Assembly (NCBI GenBank): GCA_950022655.1
Contig: OX465590.1
Span: forward strand, 38,019,218-38,083,217
Length of the DNA stretch: 64,000 bases
From: Alentia gelatinosa
Lineage: Eukaryota; Annelida; Polychaeta; Phyllodocida; Polynoidae
Reading direction: 5' to 3'
Shown here piece by piece: positions 53,491 through 63,880 of this stretch. Position 1 is the first letter of the stretch. Every line of letters begins with the position of its first letter. Position numbers and translations under genes: made by a program. The notes beneath the pieces were generated by a model. It was not told the origin of the DNA. It worked only from the letters and a program-made list of their open reading frames with translations, and did no database searches.

Positions 53491-54182
53491 TCATACGTGA
53501 TATTTGTTTAAGATTTATGATGATTTATTGGAAGGTTTCGTATTAGAAGCCATACCACATGAAGAATATTTATCTCATTGATTAAATGTTTCATTAATGC
53601 GAGAAACTGTAGTAAGTGAGTCAGTAGCGATTGCCTTTCGCGGTCATTTGTCCCATAGGATATGTCCCGACGCCGGAGGAGGAGGGTCCGAGAACGGAAT
53701 CGAATCCCTACGCTTTAACACTCTACGTTTCCTTATCTTTATCATACACCTACAACACGAAAAAGAAAGTCATTTTATGTACTTGAGAAGTACAGTACAG
53801 GCAGAGTGCGCCCGAACATTCACTATACGTCTCAGTGAGCCCGAACATTATTCATACTAAACCTCTAGCAGCAGGTAGTATTTCATGAACGTTCGGCCAT
53901 AGGCATAATGGTAACCCAGAAAATCCTCTATTCTTGCATTCACAGAGAAACCCTGAGTTCCCCATTTACTGGCATAAGCCTGAGCATAGATTTCATTCCT
54001 TTCTCTGAATGAAAACCACAGCCTTTCGAAACAGGCCGAGATTGACTCTGTCAAACAAATCTTTTTATACAGCATTATACACAACAGGTATCTCTTGCAT
54101 CGGCTATTCCCAGGGATCGGGCAAGGCCTATCAGTGGCAAACATCCTACCATTCGGAATGCTTATCAGCGTAGGAGGGTGCT
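53491..54182. other. No clear gene; scattered hairpin fragments
   Basis: GCGCCCGAACATTCACTATA and GTGAGCCCGAACATTATTCA near 53808-53855 and GTTCGGCCATAGGC near 53890 resemble pieces of the hairpin element at 27.45 kb. No coding region is recognised. Confidence 0.35.
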
Positions 54183-54291
54183 TAGACTTGCTCAAGGCCA
54201 GTCAGAAAAGGATACATACTAAAATGAACTTTATTCTGATTGCGATTAATCTTTTAATGAATGTTCAAAATCAAAGACTTGAGCAAGTCTA
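54183..54291. mobile_element. 109-bp element of the 9-bp-target-duplication family
   Basis: TAGACTTGCTCAA and TTGAGCAAGTCTA are perfect inverted ends. The flanks GAGGGTGCT and GGTGGTGCT match at 7 of 9 positions. The right 95 bp are nearly identical to the right ends of the elements at 58966 and 62904, so this is an internally deleted relative. Confidence 0.8.
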
Positions 54292-54300
54292 GGTGGTGCT

Positions 54301-54703
54301 TATCTACACGGTGCCTTGTTGTGGCCTGACCTCCTGCTACGACATGCCGTTTTCATTTTCGTTGGGGCTCATGGGGTCAAAGGTCACTTATCAGGACGAA
54401 CCCGTGACCTTTTACCGTTGCTTGCTTCTAGTGTTAAGATAAGGCATGTTATTGCCGGTGGAAATGGTGTACTTCTACAAGTAAACTGTTCCAGGGATAT
54501 CTCAACGGTGCTACTTCCCCTGTGGGATTGTGTCCATAAATATGGTCATGCCAAGTAAAAAGACATTGTTGGTTCATTCAGGAGTAAGAATTTCTTACAT
54601 GCACGGGGTTGGTTGAAAGTTCGTTCGTTTCTGGTGCTGGTGCTGCATGGTAATGAAACGTACTGTGTTGTCTGTCTATGTCTGTGATTAGTTTCGTAAC
54701 TTT
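54301..54703. other. No recognisable feature
   Basis: Unique sequence by eye, with short frames only. Confidence 0.35.
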
Positions 54704-55145
54704 AAAGGGGGCGTCCACCAACCACGACAAGGCTACGACAAGTGCCGACATGAGAGGTCCAATCGCAGCCTTGTCGCAGCCTTGTCGTGAGAAGAGCAGT
54801 GTCGGGACAGCGGTGTCGGGGCGTGTCGTAGATGTTGCTGGTTGCCGTAAAAAAGGCGCCCAACAGCGACAGTGATATCGAGGAAACCACAACACTCCAC
54901 ACAAAGGTCCAGTCGTAGCAAAAATCGAACATGTTCGATATTGTCGTAGGCTTGTCAGAAGGCCCCCGACAGGCCCCCGACAAGCTTCCAGTCGAAGCCT
55001 GTCGTGGCCTTGTCGTAGATTTTTGTTAGGAACTGGCGTCCACCAACCACGACAAGGCTACAACAAGGTCTCCAATCATAGACCTGTCCCGGACCTTGTT
55101 GGAAAGCCATTGTCGTAGCCTTGTCAAGGTTGGTGGACGCCCCCT
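54704..55145 (-). mobile_element. MITE-D, inverted copy
   Basis: GGGGGCGTCCACCAACCACG begins it and TTGGTGGACGCCCCC ends it. The internal terminus copy (GGCGTCCACCAACCACGACA at 55028) is near the right, so the foldback module is at the right end and the element is reversed relative to those at 51.3 kb. Confidence 0.8.
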
Positions 55146-55879
55146 GTATTGTATTTGTACTGCTACTGTAATGGTGCAGTATTCGTAGAACTGTACCATA
55201 CCTAGACACTTATTTCATTAGTAACAAATGCTTGGACAATATGAAGAGACTAATAAAGAATTTGAGTCAAATGACCCAAACAACTAACAATCAAACCAAT
55301 TAAGAGCATTGGATGAAATTATGGATGTGCTTCAACATAGATGCTGCAATGTGTTGAGGTTCACTGTCTATCACGCCATTGTATCCAGTCGCACTATGTT
55401 CTGTTTATTGGATCGGTGTAAGGAAGAACGTCTTTTGTAGATGATTGCATCAAATCCCATTTTTCTGAATTAAAAAAGAAACAAACTCTAAAGATGAACG
55501 ACATCCTGGAACGATGTTTTCCATTCAGATTGTATGAAAAAAAACAAGATTTTTTTCTGAATAAAAATGCTTGTAAACAATACATTGTAAGACGATACAT
55601 TATTTTATACAGGGGGAGCGAGCGAGGGGTTATGTAGTTTGCCTACGACAAGGTGGCCGATTCCTGTACGATTTGGGAACTAATCGTTCAACCCTAAATC
55701 GGTAGATGGGCATCTGGCTTAACCCTTGCCTTGCTGTCCTACATCTACTGACTACGGCTGAATCCATTAGAATGCTTCGTCACATCGGACAGAAATAGTT
55801 CCGGGAGTGCCATACGAAATTATATATGGAATGGCCTGTATGGCACTGCTCAGACTGAACACGTATATAATAAACATAT
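55146..55879. other. No recognisable feature
   Basis: No shared repeats or convincing frames. A short foldback core remnant, ATGAGGGATAGGATAAATAA, follows at 55935-55954. Confidence 0.35.
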
Positions 55880-56094
55880 TTTAAGGCATAACAGTGGCAT
55901 ACAGTCATACAATGTTAAGTCTATATATGGAGATTTATATGAGGGATAGGATAAATAACTATATTTGTTGATAGATATTCTGTGTAGGGTGCGTATTTAA
56001 GTTTTTAACAAAAGAACAGGGAACACGAAATTAAATATCTGTCACAAGCAATAGTCTTATAAGGACTCATTTCTTATACTGAAATCATATACTT

Positions 56095-56440
56095 ATATAG
56101 AATATCCTGACCATGCTGTACAAGTCACAGAACGAGATGCTGATTTATGGTTTGTACGGCCCGAGGCGTTTACGCCGAGTTCCGTACAAACCATAAATTA
56201 TCATCGAGTTCTGTGACTTGTACAAGCATGGTTGGACGTTATATATTTACTATATACCCGAAATTTCAAAGAAAAATCAATTTAATTTTTCTTAAAACCA
56301 AAATTTTAATAAATGTGTATAACAAAGTGGTCCGTATTTTAGTGTCCGTATTTTAGTGTCCGTATTTTAGTATTTTTACGTCATATGCCGAAACGGTGCA
56401 TATTTACAGTATATATACGGCATGGGTATATAGTAAATAA
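56095..56440. mobile_element. Foldback element FB-epsilon, reference copy
   Basis: A nearly perfect 121-bp palindrome (56111-56231) has arms CCATGCTGTACAAGTCACAG and tip GAGGCGTTTACGCC. It is followed by ATATTTACTATATACCCGAA and, at the right, TATTTACAGTATATATACGG. GTCCGTATTTTAGT is repeated three times at 56330-56370. Confidence 0.75.
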
Positions 56441-56470
56441 CTGTATGTGACGTTATAAAAAGGATATTAA

Positions 56471-56752
56471 GGCCCGGCGTCCACCTTCTACGATAGAATC
56501 GTAGACCTCCCGATATGGCACCGATACAAAATGTCAAAATGGGTGCCATATCGGGAAGGTGAAAAATCGTAGACATATGTCTAGACAAGCCAATCCACCA
56601 TGCGTTGTATGGGTTTTTTATCGGTGTCTAATCGCAGAAACGTGGTCAACTGCCCCGATATTAGGTGACCTTACGACGCGATTTTGATTTTTTATCGGAA
56701 GGTGCATCGAAGACCATATCGGTGCCATATCGTAGTAGGTGGACGCCGGGCC
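56471..56752. mobile_element. MITE-A, full-length reference copy
   Basis: GGCCCGGCGTCCACCTTCTA and TAGTAGGTGGACGCCGGGCC are inverted ends. Flanks read TTAA and TAAA. Within it, two small hairpins (CTACGATAGAATCGTAG and CCCGATATGGCACCGATA with its partner) lie near the left end. Confidence 0.85.
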
Positions 56753-57115
56753 TAAAGGTACCAGGAAATCAGAACACATGCAGTGCTGTAACGGATCTCA
56801 TAGATCACTCTATCTTGCCAATCAACTTCTTGTGGCTGTGGGCTGATTTCTATTTGCCTCAAGAGGGAAACCCTGCAGTTTCAAATATAACCGGATAGTG
56901 ATGTTTAGCTCTACCTTAGTTGCACTTCACCAGAGGCAGGGGATGTTATTTTTTTAAATTTGGTATGATTCGACAGTGGTACACTTAGCGGTCTGCCATG
57001 ATGCCTTAGTTATAATATTACTGCATCCAAACATTAAGAATGATGTTCATAGTGGTTTGATTGCGAGGTACATCTAGTTCCTCTTAGGTTGCTGCAAATC
57101 TCTTCTTTTTTTTCT
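56753..57115. other. No recognisable feature
   Basis: Unique sequence by eye up to the poly(T) end of the next LINE. Confidence 0.35.
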
Positions 57116-57715
57116 TCTTTTTTTTATAAATTTTATTTTCGCCAATCTCTTTCATCCTTTTATAGGTGTTTTACAAAGTGATAGTCGTACAACTATAGTA
57201 TAACAACAAATACATATAATACGGCAGTACAAAAATAATACAATACAGTGACACAGTTTACAATCTCACATATATTATCACATATTTATTCTACTAAGTC
57301 AGCCTTCTATTTTACTCATCCAATTTGTTTCTACCATACTTAGTCCTGATCAAATTTACCTTTCATAATTCCTTCTTTTATCTCCATTTTAAAATGTTCC
57401 CTATTAGTGATCTCTATAATCCATCTGGGTAGTTTACACCAGAGCAGACTTCAGCGACTAGAGGGTAACAGGCCATAAATCACTATACACTGGGCTTTTC
57501 TCGTAAAATTCTTTATTTGGTTGCTCGACCTCTGGTTTAGTAATACCCCTTTCTCTCGTATCATATCCTGTATTTCTTTTTTTCACTGTACCTTGTTCGT
57601 AGATCCACCAATATATAATCGGGAGGATATGAATTCCCCTCCTCAATTCTAGTGGCATAATCTTAGCTTTGTTTAATATTTCATCCGTAGAGACATCCCT
57701 GGCATTTTTCATACA
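57116..57715 (-). pseudogene. LINE 3' end with decayed ORF2 tail
   Basis: On the minus strand KNARDVSTDEILNKAKIMPL and ELRRGIHILPIIYW match the region after the RT (RRxxH...). A stop then leads into LVWCKLPRWIIEITNREHF, the usual LP..I....F tail. The plus-strand T-rich stretch at 57105-57140 (TTTTTTCTTCTTTTTTTTAT) is the A-rich tail. The 5' part is missing. Confidence 0.65.
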
Positions 57716-58049
57716 TCTGCAATCCTACTTGGATATGATTTTTTAACATTATATTGCCTATATGGTGAATTCTGAAATTCATTTGAGCTTCTTTCTCATG
57801 TCATTCCCAGAAACGAATGTCATTTATTTTTTATTGTATACATTTTGAAATTGCCTTTCTCGACCATATATAAGTTTGTTAAAATTTTGCATTGTGTGGC
57901 GGAAAGACTGGCCTATCCAATCAAAATGCTCCATATGAACACGTGGGCATCCTCGACACCAATGATAGTTCGCCATTAGCATCTTCAGAATTTTTTTCCC
58001 GTCACGTATTGAGAAATACGTGCCCAGGCTGGCAGTAATTTATTTTCAT
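57716..58049. other. No recognisable feature
   Basis: May include more of the decayed LINE upstream of the readable part, but no motif is clear. Confidence 0.3.
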
Positions 58050-58375
58050 GACATATCAGCCGCGTGACCTAATGATAAATGGCGGCCGTAAATTACGGGC
58101 AGTTGGCGCGTAGTGAAACATGAGCGCCAGTGGTTTGCAGAGCTGCCAGTCCACAAACCCATCGTTTGTTGTACATACAATTCATCTTCTCGAGTGATTT
58201 TTGCTCTATAGCCCTAAGGCACAATTTGTTCGTACATAATAGCTTTGAGGCCGTATGCAATGGATTTTAATCCATATTGTGGTATCAGAGATATTATAAT
58301 AGTGGTGTACAGAGTCCCCGTACATTTTGCAGCTGGACTTCGTATATGATCGATGATAAAGCACAGAGGGGCCAT
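58050..58375 (-). mobile_element. Foldback element FB-N, diverged copy
   Basis: GGCGGCCGTAAATTACGGGC with TTTGCAGAGCTGCCAGTCCA form the palindrome; CAGAGTCCCCGTACATTTTG at 58311 matches the same flank in the 53-kb and 40-kb copies. Confidence 0.55.
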
Positions 58376-58727
58376 CCATAAAGTACTTAGTGGGGTATAA
58401 GAATACTGAAATTTTGCATATATACTCCTTCGTTGTTCCATTGCGTGCAAGATCGGGAGGAGGGGTGGGAGTCAATTTCGGAAATTCTACGTACATACTT
58501 TATGGGTGGCCATATGTTTTATATATATACATACATACATATATGTTTTTTTGTTAAACTAATCAAGGTTGGATGGCTACAGCTATATGGAACTGGAAAC
58601 ATTGTTCACACGACTCGATGATAATATGATCTCAAACCCAGTCATCTATACTGTAAGGGTGGATCATACCGGCCATTTGGCTGATCACTCTTTCAGTCTA
58701 AATAAAACACATTACAAAAAAAAATAT

Positions 58728-59570
<843 letters not shown>

Positions 59571-59621
59571 AAATGATTATCTCTGAAAGGAATACACAGA
59601 GGCAAATACGGTGCACAAGCA

Positions 59622-59924
59622 CTGGGACCTGTTTCAGTAGTTTCGTGACATTAGGTCTAGACAGACATCAACAGCGGCACCAACAGTGCAAGCAACAGCG
59701 GAAAAAGTCTAGCAAATATCAGAAGGTTGGAGAGGCCAATCTTCTTCATATTTGGAACAATTATAGGTTATATGTATCCCCTACTCATGTTAAAGTGTCA
59801 TTGCTTAATTCCTATGGGAAGTGAGTGAAATTCCGCGTGTCATCAATTGCAGTCTTGTGATCTGTCCGTATGGTGTCACAGACGCCATGTAGACATGTCA
59901 CGAAACTACTGAAACAGGTCCCAG
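59622..59924. mobile_element. MITE with 30-bp perfect ends beginning CTGGGACCTGTTTC
   Basis: The first 30 bp (CTGGGACCTGTTTCAGTAG...) and the last 30 bp are exact complements. The interior has AACAGCGGCACCAACAGTGC, as in the MITEs at 547 and 27.8 kb. It has incorporated dispersed repeat K at 59725-59838. No target duplication was resolved. Confidence 0.8.
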
Positions 59925-59997
59925 GTCGTTTTTATTCAGTCTGAAGCATATACATTCTGTTCAATCGCCAGAGAAGCCGAACTACAGTCTAATAATA

Positions 59998-60193
59998 CCG
60001 GGCAGACACCAAGCGAGTGAAGGCAACAATCTCTGGAATCGCAAACACAAATTGGCGTGTATGTGAGATATTATTTCATAGGAATATCTCCAGCCTATAA
60101 TTTAGCATCTTGGAAGCAATAATCCGGTGAAATATGAAATAATAGCTCACACATTACGAAACTCGCTGCGTTTCTCGCTTGGTGTGTCCCCGG
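59998..60193. mobile_element. MITE-F, first of three in a row
   Basis: CCGGGCAGACACCAAGCGAG and CTCGCTTGGTGTGTCCCCGG bound the copy. It is shorter than the 15281 copy through a small deletion near the right (about 60140). Confidence 0.85.
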
Positions 60194-60200
60194 CATTAAG

Positions 60201-60419
60201 CTGGAGACACACCAAGCGAGTCAAGGCGGCGATATCTAAAATCGCCAACACAAAATGGCGTCTATGTGAGCTATCTTTCCATATTTCACCTAATTATTGC
60301 TTCCGAGATTCTAAATTATAAGCTAGAGATATTCCTTTGAAATAATATCTCACGCAAGTGAAGTTTTGTGTTGGCGATTCCAGAGATCGCCACTGGGACT
60401 CGCTTGGTGTGTCCCCCGC
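60201..60419. mobile_element. MITE-F, second of three in a row
   Basis: CTGGAGACACACCAAGCGAG and ACTCGCTTGGTGTGTCCCCC bound it, and the interior AATCTCGGAAGC-type sequence runs opposite to copies 1 and 3, so this copy is inverted. Seven bases separate it from copy 1. Confidence 0.85.
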
Positions 60420-60430
60420 ATTAGTTAAGC

Positions 60431-60646
60431 CGGAGACACACCAAGCGAGAAACGCAGTGAGTTCTGTAATCGCCAACACAAAATGGCCTATACGTGAGCT
60501 ATTATTTCATATTTCACCTGATTATTGCTTCCAAGATGCTAAATTATAGGCAGGAGATATTCCTATGAAATAATATCTCACATATACGCTAATTTGTGTT
60601 GGCGATCCCAGAGATCGCTGCCTTCACTCTCTTGGTGTGTCCCTGG
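60431..60646. mobile_element. MITE-F, third of three in a row
   Basis: CCGGAGACACACCAAGCGAG and CTCTTGGTGTGTCCCTGG bound it. Eleven bases separate it from copy 2. It is immediately followed by the MITE-G left end. Confidence 0.85.
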
Positions 60647-60799
60647 TATGACCTTGCGTTTACACAAGACGATTCTGGCTGGCGATTAATCTGCATTATT
60701 CAATTTTTTCAACAGCTGATTACTTTTAGAAATGCTGTGGCGACTATTTCAAGTGGAAATAGGTTTGAATTAGTCTGGATTCGACGTGGCGTAACTGAA

Positions 60800-60990
60800 T
60801 GAGTCCTCTCCCACCGCTATGCGACCACTGATAGAGAGAAAGGGGAAGCGGGCCGCGGAAGTTCCCGCGGCCTCAGCTGCATACCCGTTCCGCGCTTCTG
60901 ATTGGTCCAGCCGTCACGTGTGTATCATGTGACCGCTTTGTTGTTTTGTACGACCAAACGCGTTCGACACGGCCGTGTCGCCCGTCGGCG
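60800..60990 (+). promoter_or_regulatory. CpG-island promoter-like segment
   Basis: High G+C with many CpG dinucleotides. It has a palindromic GCCGCGGAAGTTCCCGCGGC containing an ETS-like GGAAG, an inverted CCAAT box (ATTGG at 60901), an E-box CACGTG at 60915-60920 and CATGTGAC at 60926. There is no TATA box. The arrangement is that of a housekeeping-type promoter. It sits inside the inserted segment just upstream of an open frame. Confidence 0.45.
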
Positions 60991-61245
60991 ATGTCGAGTG
61001 GTGTCTATGTGTCATTCCACACAGTTCCTATGGAGTTTAAACCTTATAAACTCGTGTACCGGGGTTGTTTGGCTGCCCCAGTCGCCCTGCCCTGTGTGAG
61101 CAAGGAGGAAAACCACTGTAAGTATTGTTTTCAAACCTTGCTGAGTGGGACCTCAGCCCGGTGGGTGTGTGTGACAGTGTCGCTGTCAGATCCTGTCTGT
61201 CCTGATCATGGTAGTACCTTGTCAGGGCAGCGTTTAGTGTTTTGA
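60991..61245 (+). CDS. 84-codon frame after the CpG island; possible SMYD/MYND-type first-exon fragment
   Basis: From ATG at GGCGATGTCG the frame reads MSSGVYVSFHTVPMEFKPYK, then LVYRGCLAAPVALPC and VSKEENHCKYCFQ before running to TGA. The spacing of a cysteine, the ENHCxYCF motif and the preceding hydrophobic LVYRGC resembles the start of the MYND finger in SMYD proteins (NHCEYCF in SMYD2). The downstream finger and SET domain are absent. A consensus donor GTAAGT overlaps the HCK codons (61121), so the exon might instead end there. Family assignment is tentative, from memory of the motif. Confidence 0.3.
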   Translation: MSSGVYVSFHTVPMEFKPYKLVYRGCLAAPVALPCVSKEENHCKYCFQTLLSGTSARWVCVTVSLSDPVCPDHGSTLSGQRLVF

Positions 61246-61643
61246 CGTTAACGTAAAAAAACCAGTCATGGGGAGATGACCAGGTTTCCCCGCAACTGCT
61301 CATAGTCTCGTGGATATTGCTAACACTTGCTGAAATTTTTTTTTTTCCAAAAGGACGCTCTCGCAGGGTATACTGGAACAATGAAATTACGAACATAGGT
61401 TTGAATTAGTCGTCTAGATGGATGGCGAATCTGTGAAAACATAGTCGTCAGTGTAAATACTTCAGGACATTCTGAGGTTAATGGCTTTTGCAGTGGACAT
61501 TGCCACAACCTGATGACTACTGGCTTGACGATCTACAGTTGTCACTTATCATTTGGTCTTCGCTGGGTTAGTGTTCTTTGAGGATGTGCGGTGAGTGCTA
61601 CCAAGGCATTACATAATCTGTCGGTGATGTTACACCGCTGATA

Positions 61644-61860
61644 CCGGAGACACACCGAGCGAGTGAAGGCAGCGATCTCTAGAATCGCCAACACAAATTG
61701 GCGTTTATGTGAGATATTATTTCATAGGAATATCTTCTGCCCATGATTTAGCATCTTGGAAGCAATAATCAGGTGATATATGAAATATTAGCTCACATAT
61801 ACGCCATTTTGTGTTGGAGATCACGTAACTCGCTGCGTTTCTCGCTTGGTGTGTCTCCCG
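61644..61860. mobile_element. MITE-F, separate copy
   Basis: CCGGAGACACACCGAGCGAG and TCTCGCTTGGTGTGTCTCCC bound it. Internal ATCGCCAACACAAATTGGCG and GCCATTTTGTGTTGGAGATC are the usual paired motifs. Confidence 0.85.
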
Positions 61861-61895
61861 TGAGAGGGTTTCACGCTCTCTTGCAGAGGGACTGA

Positions 61896-62157
61896 CCCTC
61901 CCTTCTCTCTGGGTCTATCTCCGTAAAGGCCCTCCCTTCTCTCTGGGTCTATCTCCTTAGAGGCCCTCCCTTCTCTCTGGGTCCATCTCCGTAGAGGACC
62001 TCCCTTCTCTCAGGGTAAATCTCCGTAGAGGCCCTCCCTTCTCTCGGGGTCCATATCCGTAAAGGCCCTCCCTTCTCTCAGGGCCCATCTCCGTAAAGGC
62101 CCTCCCTTCTCTCTGGGTCCATCTCCGGGGAGGCTCTCCCTTATCCGGGGATCCATT
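61896..62157. repeat. 34-bp minisatellite, 7.7 copies
   Basis: The unit begins CCCTCCCTTCTCTCTGGGTC and ends CATCTCCGTAAAGG. Seven full units vary at a few positions and an eighth is cut at the poly(T) run. On the minus strand it has an open frame with 11-12-residue repeats (PERREGLYGYG type), a by-product of the period. Confidence 0.95.
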
Positions 62158-62749
62158 TTTTTTTTTTTTAGACGATTTCTTTATTGAGCCATAGATATTA
62201 CAGTATCTTGCCGATTTCTCATATATAACAAACATTTCTTTTGGTTGATCAATAAAGATGGCGACCGTCAGCTGTTATATATGTAGTCTGAGCGCTCACA
62301 GATTTATGTGCATGCTGTATCCGTCTCCTTTGGCATACATTTGATGGACTGGTGTCTTGACTAATGGTCTTGTGACCCTTACAAATTTTTACTCTAAGGA
62401 CTGTTCTATACCTAGGAAAGCAATATCGCCTCGCAATCTCAGCACATACTGGATACTACCTGCTTGTTGAAAGAGTTTACCCAATGTATTTGACTGTAAC
62501 GAGTCAGCAATGAATTTGCATACTGGTACATTAAGGACTGGATGTATATTTAATAGGCTTCTTTTTTCCAGCCCTTTTTTCTGACCCGGTTTAATGTGCA
62601 GAGTGGTCTACGGAGAGACTGGGGACATCCATGTATACTACAATTTCTTGTAGTGGACATGGATGTATATAATGTAGAACACCGCCTGTAATGTACACCT
62701 TACCAAACGGACACACCTCCTTAATGGACACTATATCCTCAAATAAGTG
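62158..62749 (-). mobile_element. Poly(A)-tailed retrosequence end, then unassigned
   Basis: On the minus strand GGCTCAATAAAGAAATCGTC is followed by about 13 A residues (T run at 62157-62169), a signal and tail. Upstream a short frame ends YEKSARYCNIYGSIK. The extent of the insert is unknown. From about 62300 to 62749 nothing is recognised except a 20-bp inverted pair around GGACATCCATGTATAC and CATGGATGTATATAATG. Confidence 0.4.
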
Positions 62750-63437
62750 GGATTCACACGATGGGATTCATGTACCTCACAGGGTGTTTGTCTGAGACAA
62801 ATCCTGTTGTGATTCTGTACTCGAACACAATTTTTCCATCTAAATTGTAGGGTTCCATTTCCCTCAGACGTTTTTTCCCTGCAATTGTTGACAACATCTA
62901 CCCTAGACTGGCCTCAGTCCCTGTATCCTACCCCTCCACCCCTTCAGAGTGACACAGGGACTGGTCTCATCCGTAATCGGCCGTGTAGACTGGCGCGATT
63001 TTGCGCCACACTCCCCAAGAAGAGGTCCTGAGCTACTGATCAGAATATCTGCTTGGAGATTGATACCCCCAGTGTGCTAGATTGACCCTCCCTGGTCAAC
63101 CACAGTGAGGAGTAGGCGAAATATATTGCTATGACAACACAGGCGGCCAGAGAACTGGAGGAGGGGAGGGAGGAGGGGTAGAGGGAGGTATAGGGTTACA
63201 GGGAGTGGCTTGGGGTAATAAACAGGAGATTCTGGTCTGAGTGGACAAGTCTTTGATTCATGGGCCAGTCAGAGAAGGACATATATACTATAATGAATTG
63301 TATTCCGATTTTCTTTAATCATTTAATGAATGTTCATAATCAAAGACTTGAGCAAGTCTACATCTACCCCTAAAATTGAACAGAATCTCATGAGATTTTG
63401 AACTCTGTGAGGTATATATCCCATCGTGTGAATTCCA
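62750..63437. mobile_element. MITE-E copy split by a 9-bp-duplication element
   Basis: TAAGTGGGATTCACACGATG begins it and CATCGTGTGAATTCCACTTA ends it. The left part (TCTGAGACAAATCCTGTTGT, GTACTCGAACACAATTTTTC) and right part (GAACAGAATCTCATGAGATT) are continuous after removing the insert. It belongs to the short E form, like 14529. Confidence 0.8.
62904..63360. mobile_element. Non-autonomous element with 9-bp target duplication, copy 2
   Basis: CATCTACCC at 62895-62903 is repeated exactly at 63361-63369. The ends are TAGACTGGCCTCAGTCCC and the complement of TAGACTTGCTCAAGTCTTTG. The G-rich block AGGAGGGGAGGGAGGAGGGG and the right 110 bp match the 58966 copy. Non-coding. Confidence 0.9.
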
Positions 63438-63800
63438 CTTAAGATGTTCATTTTAACCCCGCGGAAGCATACACTTTGTCCCGGAACAGGGGGTTTACTT
63501 ACACGGGTTTCCACTCTATACATAACATATTGCAAAACATGATGCATCGGAGAAGCAAGGCATGATATGTCAATGGATTTTCTCAGCTGCCTTGCTTGCC
63601 TGTCACCCACAACCCATTTAAGATGTCGCTTTGATACATCTCTGACTATTTCTATAATGTAAAGATACAGGAAACCATCAACCATAGACCAGAAACCCTC
63701 AAACACTAATAGGACTATTACCAAGACCATTCTTTAAACGATGCATCTTTCACAACATTGGCCGTTCATCTAACACATAGCATCGACCCTATAATTTAGA
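63438..63800. other. No recognisable feature
   Basis: No shared repeat. A minus-strand frame covers much of it but lacks recognisable motifs. Confidence 0.3.
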
Positions 63801-63880
63801 CTAAGAAATTGTGTTCGAGTACAGAATCTCAGCAGGATTTGTCTCAGAAAAACATGAATCCCATCGTGTGAATCCCATTT
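63801..63880. mobile_element. MITE-E, one terminus
   Basis: AAATTGTGTTCGAGTACAGA, GCAGGATTTGTCTCAGAAAA and CATCGTGTGAATCCCATTTA match the end of the short MITE-E in reverse. The other end is absent. Confidence 0.75.

Larger units (their letters stand above)
60776..61394 (+). mobile_element. 619-bp CpG-rich insertion with 17-bp target duplication
   Basis: ATAGGTTTGAATTAGTC is repeated exactly at 60759-60775 and 61395-61411. The inserted DNA has no terminal inverted repeat and no A tail at its right end. A 13-base T run lies 48 bp before the right edge. It carries a CpG island and a coding-like frame (next entries). A 17-bp duplication fits LINE-type target-primed insertion, but the missing tail is odd. 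Confidence 0.7.
60652..61640. mobile_element. MITE-G copy split by a 619-bp insertion
   Basis: GACCTTGCGTTTACACAAGA and GGCGATTAATCTGCATTATT lie left. GTCTAGATGGATGGCGAATC, AGTCGTCAGTGTAAATAC, CATTGCCACAACCTGATGAC and GACGATCTACAG lie right and match 15.5 kb. Removing the insert and one 17-bp repeat gives a continuous G element. Confidence 0.65.

Noticed and set aside
53685..53715. tRNA B-box-like ATCGAATCCC
   Set aside because: The required GGTTCRA form and a matching A box are missing, and no cloverleaf could be drawn.
61957..62235. Minus-strand 92-codon frame with arginine- and glutamate-rich repeats
   Set aside because: It is the translation of a 34-bp minisatellite running into a poly(T) tract, not a gene.
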